From: an uncultured Bacteroides sp.
Lineage (GTDB): Bacteria; Bacteroidota; Bacteroidia; Bacteroidales; Bacteroidaceae
DNA length: 64,000 nucleotides
Assembly: GCA_949288715.1 (NCBI GenBank)
Contig: CASELH010000010.1
Span: forward strand, 1-64,000
Direction of reading: 5' to 3'
The notes below the pieces were generated by a model, which searched no databases, was not told the origin of the DNA, and saw nothing but the letters and a program-made list of their open reading frames with translations. Positions within the stretch are counted from its first letter, which is position 1. Each line of letters begins with the position of its first letter. The position numbers were made by a program, and so were the translations under genes. Below, piece after piece: positions 36,732 through 44,723 of this stretch.

Positions 36732-37877
36732 CTATTTCATCTCCAATTCTTTCTCAATTTCCTCAATTGTAGGCAGGCTGCCCCGGAAATCTTTCGGCAA
36801 AGCCTGTCCTAATTCATAGTCGGAAATTCCTATCGGTTTCTGAATATCGCGCAAGGCATATTCGGCCTTGATACGGTCTTTGGTCTTGCAAAGCAAAAGA
36901 CCGATAGTGCGGTTGTCACCCTCACGGCAAAGTATGTCATCCACGGCAGAACAGTAAAAGTTAAGCTTGCCGATATATTCCGGCATGAACTCAGTATCTT
37001 TCAGTTCAATTACCAGATATCGGTGCAGAAAAGTATTGTACATCAAGATGTCAATGTAATAGTCATCTCCCGACACTTCAATGTGATATTGCCGTCCCAT
37101 AAAGGCGAATCCGGCTCCCATTTCTATGAGGAACTTCTCCACATGGCTGACCAGACCTATTTCCACATCACGTTCATTGTATTGGTCAGTGAAAGTCAGC
37201 ATGTCAAATATATAGGGGTCTTTGAGCATTGATTTTACCTCGCTTGCTTCCGGTGCGGGCAGGGTCTCGGTGAAATTATTGGCCAACGCCCCATGCTTGC
37301 CATAATGGTCAAGTTTGATGGCCTCCTGCAAATAACGGGTAGTCCAATGATTAGTAATGCTTTGTACCATATACCAGTAACGGGCTCGTATGTCCTTGAC
37401 CTGCTGCAAAAGTATCAAGTTATGTGTCCAATTTAGATGCTTGATAGGAAGAGTGAAATTATATCCATTAAATTGCGAAATCACTGATTTCGTAATTGAC
37501 ATTGTAGCTTTGTCTGATTGCGCAATCACAGGTTGCGTAATTGCGGGAACGACTCCTTTTACCGTCGTCAGCTCCTGATTGTATTCATTGAAGAACTGTA
37601 TCATGCACTGCATATTACGCACGGAGAATCCTTTTATTTCAGGATAGTCGTTCTTCAAATCCACAGCGAGCCGCTGCAAAGTCTTCTTGCCCCATCCATC
37701 GGCAATCTGGCTCTGCTGTAGCATCCCGCCAATGTCCCAATACATTCGCAGCATTTCCTCATTAGCAGCATAAATCGCACGCTGTTGTGCAAGCAATACT
37801 CTTTGCTTGATCTGGCGGAGTAATTTAGCATATCCACGGAAGCTATCCGCTAACATATCATTTACTTGAGTGCTCAT
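36732..37877 (-). CDS. DUF1016/YhcG-type PD-(D/E)XK nuclease-domain protein
   Basis: A 381-residue protein of the YhcG family. The N-terminal DUF1016 region (about 10-150) is helical (R-Q-x-V-L-x-A-Q-Q-R-A, Y-W-D-I-G-G-M-L-Q-Q, K-G-F-S-V-R-N-M-Q-C-M); the C-terminal half is a PD-(D/E)XK nuclease-like domain with D276 in Y-I-D-I-L-M-Y and E291-L-K293. Members often accompany restriction or other defence genes; the molecular target is not known. The gene is visibly more AT-rich than the sulfatase before it and is bracketed by a 48-bp direct repeat, which suggests acquisition as a single-gene module. No partner gene is adjacent. Confidence 0.9.
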   Translation of the reverse strand: MSTQVNDMLADSFRGYAKLLRQIKQRVLLAQQRAIYAANEEMLRMYWDIGGMLQQSQIADGWGKKTLQRLAVDLKNDYPEIKGFSVRNMQCMIQFFNEYNQELTTVKGVVPAITQPVIAQSDKATMSITKSVISQFNGYNFTLPIKHLNWTHNLILLQQVKDIRARYWYMVQSITNHWTTRYLQEAIKLDHYGKHGALANNFTETLPAPEASEVKSMLKDPYIFDMLTFTDQYNERDVEIGLVSHVEKFLIEMGAGFAFMGRQYHIEVSGDDYYIDILMYNTFLHRYLVIELKDTEFMPEYIGKLNFYCSAVDDILCREGDNRTIGLLLCKTKDRIKAEYALRDIQKPIGISDYELGQALPKDFRGSLPTIEEIEKELEMK

Positions 37878-37990
37878 ATTCTTTTCCCTATTTGATTGCG
37901 AAGGTACATTTTTAATCAGCTGGGGAATAAAAGTTTCTTGATAATATTTTCGATATTTCTCTGTAAGTCAAAAACAAGTTTCACTCTTGC

Positions 37991-38038
37991 TTGGACGATT
38001 ACCGCACGCGGCTCAGGGTGCAGGAGTATTGATAGAAG
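37991..38038 (+). repeat. 48-bp direct repeat, copy 2
   Basis: Duplicate of the end of the sulfatase gene (46 of 48 identical to 36611-36658), here without the rest of that gene, 113 bases upstream of the DUF1016 start codon. Confidence 0.95.
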
Positions 38039-38041
38039 GGC

Positions 38042-38113
38042 AATATTTTCCCCAGTTAGGAAAAAAATATTTCTCGCTTGGAGAGGTTTTGTTTCCTAAC
38101 TGGGGAATATTTT
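38042..38113. repeat. hairpin of CCCCAGTTAGGAAA arms
   Basis: Perfect 14-bp arms, 38050-38063 and 38092-38105, extended by AATATT words; starts three bases after the second 48-bp repeat. A related word, CAGCTGGGGAATA, is at 37918-37930. May be a terminator of the lipoprotein gene or an end of the inserted segment. Confidence 0.7.
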
Positions 38114-38151
38114 GGGGCTTTTCAGAAAAGGAATTATTGAACAGCAGTTGC

Positions 38152-39555
38152 CTATTCTATCATTTGCGATATTTGGTATGATTCACCATTATAGGTGAAA
38201 TGCCATACGACAATCGGATTGTATACTCTTGTCAGATTATCCGTACCAAGGTTCTTGGTTTCTCCAGGGCTCAAAGTCCCTAGCAATGAGGCATCTTCTG
38301 TTGAGGCTACCACTCTTTCATCCATGGAGTCTATTATTTCAAATTTCGTCAAGGTGACTTCATGACTGCTGTTGTTGGTGATGTAGGAATAGAGCCACCC
38401 GGAGTGGTAGCCCATGATGTTTGTTCCGGAGAAAGACATACGCAATTCCATCATAGAGGTGATGTCCGTTACATGTACTGCAATTGTGGATGAAAATTCA
38501 CCGTCTTCTGTCGTCACCGTAATATTTGCCATACCTATGGAATTTGCTGACAGCATTTCGCCCTCAACAGATACTACTGCTGTGTTGTCGCTGGTGATGG
38601 TGACATTTTTATTGGCTGCATCAGTTGGGAACACTTCATAAACCACTTTTACTTTATCTCCTACAAGTAGTGCATCGATGTCGTGTACTTGTATTCCTGT
38701 TACTTTTACAGGAATAATTTCCACTTCGCATTTGCTCTCTACTTTCCCATTTGCCGATTTAACGGAAATAGTACATTTACCCACTTTGTGGGCCGTCACA
38801 ATGCCATCTTCCACAGTCGCAACAGTTTCATCGGAAGAAGACCATAAGAGTGTTTTATCTGTTGCATTGTTGGGAAGTACCTCTGCAGTCAAAGTATAAG
38901 TTCGGTTATTTTCTACTACTATTTGACTTTCACTCAAGGTTATCGCCTCTACTTCTACAGGCTCAACGGACACTTTGCATGTAGCAGAAATATCTGTTCC
39001 GGAAACTGTGACGGTAATTTCTGCTTCGCCCGCACCTGTGGCAGTTACGGTGCCTTTGTTCACTATTGCGACTTTTTCATTGCTTGTAGACCATTCCACA
39101 TCTTTAACTGTGGTATTTTCAGGCTCTATGGTATAGTGCAAATCAAACGTTTCGCCGGCTTTCAACTCAAGCGTATTCTCAGAGAGTGTAATGGCCGTTG
39201 CTTCCACATTGGTGACCGTAATAGTGCACTCATCAGTCAGAACAATTCCTTGGGAAGTAGCAGTAAGCATAATGGTAGCAGTGCCTTCCTTCATTGCTTT
39301 CACGAGCCCATCGGCGTTGACAGTAGTGACTGTGCTGTTTGATGACACCCATTGCGCTGCAGGCCTTTCTATTCCGGATGGCAAATAGCTGAATTCCAAT
39401 TGATGTTCTTCGCCTACCTTCATTTGTACTCCGGCATCAGTGATAGATACTGATTCCAATACTACTTGTTCTTCTTCCTCAGAACATCCTGCCAGCAGCA
39501 TGGCCGGTAGAATAGAGATTAAAAGTAACAACTTTCTTGTTTTTGCTTTTTTCAT
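38152..39555 (-). CDS. BIG2 (bacterial Ig-like) repeat lipoprotein
   Basis: A 467-residue lipoprotein: signal with lipobox L-A-G-C (C24), an acidic linker (S-E-E-E-E-Q) and four Ig-like BIG2 domains of about 80 residues (starts near 32, 115, 200, 285; each has a L-x-x-G-x-x-x-x-L or similar opening, a W-S-S-S/T-x-x-x-V-A-T-V middle and a G-x-a-x-I-T-V end). The last ~100 residues are a different beta-rich domain with no recognised family. Such proteins are usually surface-exposed and adhesive. No glycan or secretion partner is adjacent. Lower G+C than the sulfatase locus. Confidence 0.88.
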   Translation of the reverse strand: MKKAKTRKLLLLISILPAMLLAGCSEEEEQVVLESVSITDAGVQMKVGEEHQLEFSYLPSGIERPAAQWVSSNSTVTTVNADGLVKAMKEGTATIMLTATSQGIVLTDECTITVTNVEATAITLSENTLELKAGETFDLHYTIEPENTTVKDVEWSTSNEKVAIVNKGTVTATGAGEAEITVTVSGTDISATCKVSVEPVEVEAITLSESQIVVENNRTYTLTAEVLPNNATDKTLLWSSSDETVATVEDGIVTAHKVGKCTISVKSANGKVESKCEVEIIPVKVTGIQVHDIDALLVGDKVKVVYEVFPTDAANKNVTITSDNTAVVSVEGEMLSANSIGMANITVTTEDGEFSSTIAVHVTDITSMMELRMSFSGTNIMGYHSGWLYSYITNNSSHEVTLTKFEIIDSMDERVVASTEDASLLGTLSPGETKNLGTDNLTRVYNPIVVWHFTYNGESYQISQMIE

Positions 39556-39883
39556 TGTGGCTAAAATTAAACGTATTTTGTTGCAATATTGCCAATATCC
39601 ACAGGCAAAGTCATACGTTTAATCAAAAGAAAAGCGCAGACTTTCGCCATACGCCTTCTTGGCTCACCACAAGCCACAATTATCTATGGGAAAGTCCACG
39701 CCTATTGCGTGTTCCCAATGATAATTGTAATAGCTCGTTCATTTCCGAGGTGGTGATTCAGAAGGCGATTGAGCTATATATGTCTATTTGTAGTTAAGCA
39801 TTACGCTTACACGCCGCAAATGTACTTTATAAATTTGAGTTTTTCAAGATTATATCTAAAAAATAGAGATAAATCTACGTCAC
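39556..39883. other. AT-rich gene-free stretch
   Basis: I see no gene, tRNA or clear promoter. It includes the upstream region of the BIG2 gene and the last AT-rich part before the repeat flanking the Fic gene. Confidence 0.5.
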
Positions 39884-39930
39884 ATAAGACGCATATTTCG
39901 CGTCTTATTACTCGCATAATGCCTCTTTCC
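39884..39930. repeat. 47-bp direct repeat with internal palindrome, copy 1 (Fic flank)
   Basis: Matches 41164-41210 at 40 of 47 positions, all differences transitions. Contains the hairpin words ATAAGACGCAT/GCGTCTTAT. Confidence 0.85.
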
Positions 39931-39942
39931 CTTTTTAGAGTT

Positions 39943-39985
39943 GTAAAAAGAGGAGGGCATGCTGCGATCTTTGCGGCACGCCCTC
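39943..39985 (-). terminator. terminator of the Fic gene
   Basis: Stem GAGGGC (39953-39958) with GCCCTC (39980-39985), extended inwards by GCATGC/GCGGCAC pairs; the minus strand runs on into TTTTTAC. Located 15 bases past the Fic stop. The arms resemble those of the other intergenic palindromes. Confidence 0.7.
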
Positions 39986-39999
39986 ACTACTATTATTAT

Positions 40000-41124
40000 T
40001 TATTCCTCTATAGGTTTTGGAATAATTAGTATTGAGTCGTTGCACCGGATGCCGTAGAACACGTCGCGTACCCTCCCTTGTTGTGGTATTAAGATTCCTT
40101 TTTCCACAAGGTCTTTTATGTCGCGCAAGGCCGTGTCGAGCGATACTTTTGAATGTTTTGCCCAGTTCTTGGCTGTTAATTTCCCCGGATAACCGTCTAA
40201 ATATAGGTTTAAGACCTTGCGCTGCCTTTCGGATATAACGGTTTCGGCATGCGTTTGCCAGAATACCGTTTTATTCAGTACTCTTGATAAGGTCTTATCT
40301 GATTGCTCTACAGCACGAAGCAAGCAGTCTAGATACCATGCTATCCATTCGGTTATGTCGCAAGAGCCTTTCTGCGTTTTTTCCAAAATGTCATAATATT
40401 GTTTTTTGTCTGCATTAATCTGGTGGGAGATACTGAAAAAGCGCATGCTTGAATTCTCGGCTTGCGATAGAGCCATATCGGCAATGGCACGCCCGATTCT
40501 TCCATTGCCGTCGTCAAAGGGGTGGATGCAGACAAACCATAGGTGGGCTATTGCCGACTTAATGTATCCGTCGTGCGTGCCGGCGTTAAACCAATTCAGG
40601 AAATGCTGCATCTCCTCTTCTATCTTTTCTGCGGCAGGTGCTATATAATGCACCTTTTCCCTACCAAACATGCCCGATACCACTTTCATCTCTCCGCTGC
40701 GGTATTGGGCTACATCAATTTTAGTTGAGCCGCTCCATCCTGTAGGAAAAAGGCAGTTGTGCCATCCGAATAGCCTTTCGCGGGTTAGCGGACTGCTATA
40801 ATTGACTGTAGCGTCAAGAGCCATTTCTACAACTCCGTCTACATATCGGGAAGATTCTGCAGGTTGCTGTATAGGCACTCCAAGCTTGCGGGCTACCGAT
40901 GAGCGGACTTGTTCGTTGTTCAGCTCTATGCCTTCAATTTCTGAGGACGCAATGATGTCGTGCGAAATGGCTTCGGCTGCGGCTGACATCTTGTCGTCGA
41001 AACCTAGCATGCTGAGCCGTCCCATTAGATAACCTACTGTCTTGTATACATTATTCAGCTTTTCATGGATGAGTTCTTTGTTCCATGAGAATGAGGGCCA
41101 ATCTTTGTGTTCATAGATATACAT
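40000..41124 (-). CDS. Fic family protein with DUF4172 N-terminal domain
   Basis: A 374-residue Fic protein, predicted to transfer AMP (or another nucleotide part) to a hydroxyl side chain. N-terminal DUF4172 region (about 5-85) with an inhibitory-helix motif S-S-E-I-E-G near residue 61, matching the class II (S/T)xxxE(G/N) pattern. The Fic core has the intact active site H201-P-F-D-D-G-N-G-R. The C-terminal part (about 290-374) is a winged-helix-like region (A-K-H-S-K-V-S-L-D-T-A-L-R-D-I-K-D-L-V), as in many self-contained Fic proteins. A TATCTTTG element is on the minus strand at 41142-41149. The gene is bracketed by direct repeats and has its own terminator. No separate antitoxin is adjacent; target unknown. 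Confidence 0.94.
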   Translation of the reverse strand: MYIYEHKDWPSFSWNKELIHEKLNNVYKTVGYLMGRLSMLGFDDKMSAAAEAISHDIIASSEIEGIELNNEQVRSSVARKLGVPIQQPAESSRYVDGVVEMALDATVNYSSPLTRERLFGWHNCLFPTGWSGSTKIDVAQYRSGEMKVVSGMFGREKVHYIAPAAEKIEEEMQHFLNWFNAGTHDGYIKSAIAHLWFVCIHPFDDGNGRIGRAIADMALSQAENSSMRFFSISHQINADKKQYYDILEKTQKGSCDITEWIAWYLDCLLRAVEQSDKTLSRVLNKTVFWQTHAETVISERQRKVLNLYLDGYPGKLTAKNWAKHSKVSLDTALRDIKDLVEKGILIPQQGRVRDVFYGIRCNDSILIIPKPIEE

Positions 41125-41163
41125 GGCAAGAATCTTTTTTGCAAAGATAGGGTTTTGCAGGCA

Positions 41164-41210
41164 ATAAGACGCATGTTTTGCGTCTTATTGCCCGCATAGT
41201 GCCTCTTTTT
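41164..41210. repeat. 47-bp direct repeat with internal palindrome, copy 2 (Fic flank)
   Basis: Same orientation as 39884-39930 at an offset of exactly 1280 bases. The AATAAGACGCA/TGCGTCTTATT hairpin here is an 11-bp perfect stem. Confidence 0.85.
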
Positions 41211-41228
41211 GTTTCTTAAAAAGAAAAG

Positions 41229-41381
41229 AAGGTGCGCCGAAGAGTGTATGAACGGTTTCAGAATATTATAATGGTTAGGCGCGAATTACGCGGAATGACG
41301 CGGATTTAAATAAGCTTAATCCGTGAAATCCGCGTAATCCGCGCCTAAAAGAGAGCATTAAAAGTGGCTTGGCACGCCCTC
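41229..41381. repeat. palindromic intergenic element, GCGCGGATT core, copy B
   Basis: Core 41276-41347 is nearly identical to copy A; outer arms (AGGTGCGCC... and ...GGCACGCCCT) are diverged but still pair partly. Confidence 0.88.
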
Positions 41382-41409
41382 ACTTATGCTTCAGAGCCGG
41401 AAGTGTTTT

Positions 41410-42423
41410 TTACTTCACCTCCCAAGTATCATTTGTCAGCAGCAGCTCCTCGAAGTTGTGGTAGTTCTTCTTGGCGCTCACTTCCTCTATTTGTGCATGG
41501 ACAGCTTCGTCGTAGGTGGGCTCATTCACATCGCGGATAACGCCCAGGGCTATGGGGAAGTCCGGGCCTTCCATCAGGGCAAGCTTCAGCTGCAGGGTGT
41601 TGTCCATGCAGTGGGCGTCGTGCACCAGGATGTCTTTCTCCGTGATGCCGTTCTCCCCAAGTTTTACTACTTTGAGTCCGAAGCCTTCTTGCATCAGGCC
41701 GTATTCATTGTTCTCGCCAAACAGCATGGGCTTGCCGTGCTCCAGGTAGATGGCATTCTTGGCGCGCCCTTCCTTGTTGTACACCGAGTCGTGCGTGCCG
41801 TTATTGAAGATGACGCAGTTTTGCAGAATCTCGCACACGGCAGCACCCTTATGGGCGGCAGCGGCTTTCAGTATCTCCACCGTGCCGACGGCATCGGTGG
41901 CCACGGCGCGGGCAAAGAAGCGTCCGCGTGCGCCAAAGCAAAGCTCTGCGGGGTGGAAGGGGTCTTCCACCGTGCCGTAGGGCGATGACTTGCTGACAAA
42001 GCCGCGGGGTGAGGTGGGCGAGTATTGCCCTTTGGTCAGGCCATAGATGCGGTTGTTCAGCAGAATCATGTTGATGTCCACATTGCGGCGGATGGCATGG
42101 ATAAAGTGGTTGCCGCCGATGGCCAGCCCGTCTCCGTCGCCCGAAATCTGCCAGATGGTGAGGTTGGGATTGGCCACCTTGGCACCGGTGGAGATGGCTG
42201 CTGCGCGCCCGTGAATGGTCTGCATGGCGTAGGTGTTCATGTAGTAGGGCAGACGGCTGGAGCACCCGATGCCGGAGATTACGGCGGTCTCCCACGGCGC
42301 TTTGCCTATCTCGGCCATGGCTTTGTGCAGCGAGGCCAGGAAGAAGTGGTCGCCGCAACCCGGACACCAGCGGGGTTGTCCTTTTTTGAAATCTTTGGCT
42401 GTATATGTCGTATTTTCGCTCAT
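41410..42423 (-). CDS. korB: 2-oxoacid:ferredoxin oxidoreductase, beta subunit
   Basis: A 337-residue thiamine-diphosphate-binding subunit of the 2-oxoglutarate (or related 2-oxoacid):ferredoxin oxidoreductase, which makes acyl-CoA and reduced ferredoxin in anaerobic metabolism. It has the conserved W-C-P-G-C-G-D-H near residue 19, the TPP motif G-D-G-D-G-L-A-I-G-G-N-H, and N-N-R-I-Y-G-L-T-K-G-Q. It starts 15 bases after the alpha subunit gene on the same strand, so they form a two-gene operon. A separate ferredoxin-type subunit gene, present in some kor operons, is absent here. 2-Oxoglutarate as substrate is inferred from family resemblance. Confidence 0.94.
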   Translation of the reverse strand: MSENTTYTAKDFKKGQPRWCPGCGDHFFLASLHKAMAEIGKAPWETAVISGIGCSSRLPYYMNTYAMQTIHGRAAAISTGAKVANPNLTIWQISGDGDGLAIGGNHFIHAIRRNVDINMILLNNRIYGLTKGQYSPTSPRGFVSKSSPYGTVEDPFHPAELCFGARGRFFARAVATDAVGTVEILKAAAAHKGAAVCEILQNCVIFNNGTHDSVYNKEGRAKNAIYLEHGKPMLFGENNEYGLMQEGFGLKVVKLGENGITEKDILVHDAHCMDNTLQLKLALMEGPDFPIALGVIRDVNEPTYDEAVHAQIEEVSAKKNYHNFEELLLTNDTWEVK

Positions 42424-42438
42424 GATGTCATCCTCCTT

Positions 42439-44289
42439 TTATTTGTTTAATATTTCCGTGAACGCGGCTACCAGGTTGGCCACCACAAAGGGCTGACCCT
42501 TTACTTCATTGTACTGGTAGGGGGTGAAGTTGTCCACCTTCATGCGCAGGTAGGCGGCAAATTGCCCCAGGTTTTGCTCGGCCACCACCACTTTGGGATA
42601 CCGTTTCAGCACCTCTGCCGTGTTCTTGGGCAGCGGGTTGAGGTAGCTGAAGTGGGCAAGCGCCACTTTCCGGCCGGCCTTTATCATTTCGTCCATGGCC
42701 GAATACAAGTGCCCGTAGGTGCTGCCGAAGCCTACTATCAGCAGCGCGGCATCGTCCGCGCAGCCTTGCACCTCTACGTTGGGCACGGGTATCTTGGCCA
42801 CCTTTTCGGCACGCAGGTGACACATCAGGTTGTGGTTCTCCGGGTCGGTGGAGATGGCACCTGTCCAGCTGTCCTTCTCCAGTCCGCCCAATATGTGCAT
42901 ATAGCCTTCCTGTCCGGGGATGGCCCAATAACGCACGCCCGTCTTGGCGTTGCGGTGGTAGGGCGAGTAGCAGCCTTTCATGGCTGGGGTGACGTAAGGC
43001 GGATTGATGGCGGGATACTCATACAGTTTAGGCAACCGCCATGCCCCCGAGCCGTTGGCCACATAGCCGTCTGTCAGCAAGATGACCGGCGTCATGTGCT
43101 CCAAGGCAATCTTGCAAGCCATGAAGGCCGCGTCAAAGCAATTGGTGGGCGAGGTGGCGGCAATCACCGGCATGGGGCTTTCGCCGTTGCGCCCGAAGAG
43201 GGCTTGCAGCAGGTCGGTCTGCTCCGACTTGGTGGGCAGCCCCGTCGAGGGGCCTCCGCGTTGCACGTCGAGCACCACCAGCGGCAGCTCGGTAATGACA
43301 GCCAGATTCATAGCCTCCGACTTGAGGCAGACACCGGGCCCCGAGGTAGAGGTGACCGCCAGCGCTCCGGCAAACGACGCCCCTATGGCCGTGGCGCAGC
43401 CCGATATCTCGTCCTCGCACTGCACGGTGATGACGCCCAGCGACTTGTGCTTGGACAGTTCGTGCAGCACGTCTGTTGCGGGCGTGATGGGGTAAGAGCC
43501 CAGGAACAGCTGCAAGCCCGCCTTTTCGGCAGCGGCTATGAAGCCGTAGGCCGTGGCCTTGTTGCCCGTGATGTCCATGTAGCGACCGGGTGTCTTCTCC
43601 TTGCTCTCAATGCGGCAAGTGGCGTGGGCTATGGAGGCGTGGGTGTTGTGCCCGTAGTCCCATCCGGCATGGATGACCTTGATGTTGGCCTCGGCCACTT
43701 CGGGCTTCTTGGCAAACTTTTCGCGGATAAAGTCTTCCGCCAGCTTCAGGTCGCGGTCGAACAGCCAGCACACCAGCCCTACGGCAAACATGTTGCGGCA
43801 CTTCAAGATGGACTTGTTGTCCATGCCCGTGTCTGCCAGGCAGTCCTTCACCATCTGGGTGATGGAGGCGGCAATCACCTCTTGCTTGATGCCCAGCTCC
43901 TCTATGGGGCTGTCTGTGGCAAAGGCAGCCTTCTCTAGGTCGGCCTTTTTGAAGGCGTCCGTGTCTATGATGATGCACCCGTTAGGCTTGGTGAATTTGT
44001 ACTGCGTCTTCAGCGCGGCGGCGTTCATGGCCACCAGCACGTCACACTGGTCGCCTGGCGTGTACACCTTCCGTGCGCCCACGTGCACTTGGAAGCCCGA
44101 CACGCCCGTCAGCGACCCCTGCGGGGCGCGTATGTCCGCCGGATAGTCGGGAAACGTGCTGATGTCGTTTCCCACGGTAGCCGAAACTGTTGAAAAGATG
44201 TTGCCGGCGAGCTGCATCCCGTCGCCTGAGTCGCCGGAGAAGCGTACTACCACTTCGTCCAGCTCTTTGACCATCATGTCATTTGCCAT
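42439..44289 (-). CDS. korA: 2-oxoacid:ferredoxin oxidoreductase, fused gamma-alpha subunit
   Basis: A 616-residue subunit in which the gamma domain (about 10-190; V-R-F-S-G-D-S-G-D-G-M-Q-L-A-G near the start) is fused to the alpha domain (about 225-616; G-S-Y-P-I-T-P-A-T-D, Q-C-E-D-E-I-S-G-C-A-T-A-I-G-A-S-F-A-G, and V-A-E-Q-N-L-G-Q-F near the C-terminus). With KorB it catalyses oxidative decarboxylation of 2-oxoacids with ferredoxin. Length is normal for the fused type. The upstream 200 bases hold a divergent promoter region towards tRNA-Arg. Confidence 0.95.
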   Translation of the reverse strand: MANDMMVKELDEVVVRFSGDSGDGMQLAGNIFSTVSATVGNDISTFPDYPADIRAPQGSLTGVSGFQVHVGARKVYTPGDQCDVLVAMNAAALKTQYKFTKPNGCIIIDTDAFKKADLEKAAFATDSPIEELGIKQEVIAASITQMVKDCLADTGMDNKSILKCRNMFAVGLVCWLFDRDLKLAEDFIREKFAKKPEVAEANIKVIHAGWDYGHNTHASIAHATCRIESKEKTPGRYMDITGNKATAYGFIAAAEKAGLQLFLGSYPITPATDVLHELSKHKSLGVITVQCEDEISGCATAIGASFAGALAVTSTSGPGVCLKSEAMNLAVITELPLVVLDVQRGGPSTGLPTKSEQTDLLQALFGRNGESPMPVIAATSPTNCFDAAFMACKIALEHMTPVILLTDGYVANGSGAWRLPKLYEYPAINPPYVTPAMKGCYSPYHRNAKTGVRYWAIPGQEGYMHILGGLEKDSWTGAISTDPENHNLMCHLRAEKVAKIPVPNVEVQGCADDAALLIVGFGSTYGHLYSAMDEMIKAGRKVALAHFSYLNPLPKNTAEVLKRYPKVVVAEQNLGQFAAYLRMKVDNFTPYQYNEVKGQPFVVANLVAAFTEILNK

Positions 44290-44387
44290 AATCTATGATT
44301 TTCTTGTTGGTTTGCTTTCCAAAAGGAGCATTATCCATCTGCTCGGACGGCAAATTTCGTAAAGTTCGCCGGATTAACAAAACTTTT

Positions 44388-44418
44388 TTCGTAAAATCGC
44401 CGGAATCCATTATCTTTG
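44388..44418 (+). promoter_or_regulatory. promoter of tRNA-Arg
   Basis: TTCG (44388-44391; one deviation from TTTG), 19 bases, TATCTTTG (44411-44418). Confidence 0.7.
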
Positions 44419-44496
44419 CACCCGGTTTAGCCGGCATAACCGCATTTTTATGCAAAATGCTTTGTCCGGAGGGGCAAAAACGCCACAGCTACACTT

Positions 44497-44568
44497 GCCT
44501 TCATAGTTCAATGGATAGAACAACTCTCTCCTAAAGAGTAAATCCCAGTTCGATTCTGGGTGGAGGTA
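44497..44568 (+). tRNA. tRNA-Arg (anticodon CCT)
   Basis: A 72-nt cloverleaf: acceptor GCCTTCA with TGGAGGT (two G-U pairs), D arm with GTTCAATGGATAGAAC, anticodon stem ACTCT/AGAGT with loop CTCCTAA, T arm CCCAG-TTCGATT-CTGGG, discriminator A. CCA not encoded. Confidence 0.95.
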
Positions 44569-44583
44569 CTTCTCGTTTTCAGC

Positions 44584-44622
44584 AAAAAAGAGGCAGTATC
44601 ATCCCCGATACTGCCTCTTTTT
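44584..44622 (+). terminator. terminator of tRNA-Arg
   Basis: Stem 44585-44600 with 44607-44622 (16 bp, A-rich to T-rich), 6-nt loop; ends in TTTTT. Confidence 0.9.
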
Positions 44623-44636
44623 GTTCGTGCTGGGCG

Positions 44637-44681
44637 AAAAAAAACGAGAGGCAAGCACCCTCGTCGGGCGCTTGCCTCTCG
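44637..44681 (-). terminator. terminator of secDF
   Basis: Perfect 12-bp stem CGAGAGGCAAGC/GCTTGCCTCTCG (44645-44656, 44670-44681) followed on the minus strand by eight T (44637-44644). Confidence 0.9.
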
Positions 44682-44723
44682 GCTTATGCAGTGGCGTCAG
44701 CAGCGCTTGCCGCGCTGCTGCCG

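Noticed and set aside
44497-44568. tRNA-Arg as an integration (att) site
   Set aside because: No integrase gene and no repeat of the tRNA 3' end was found nearby.
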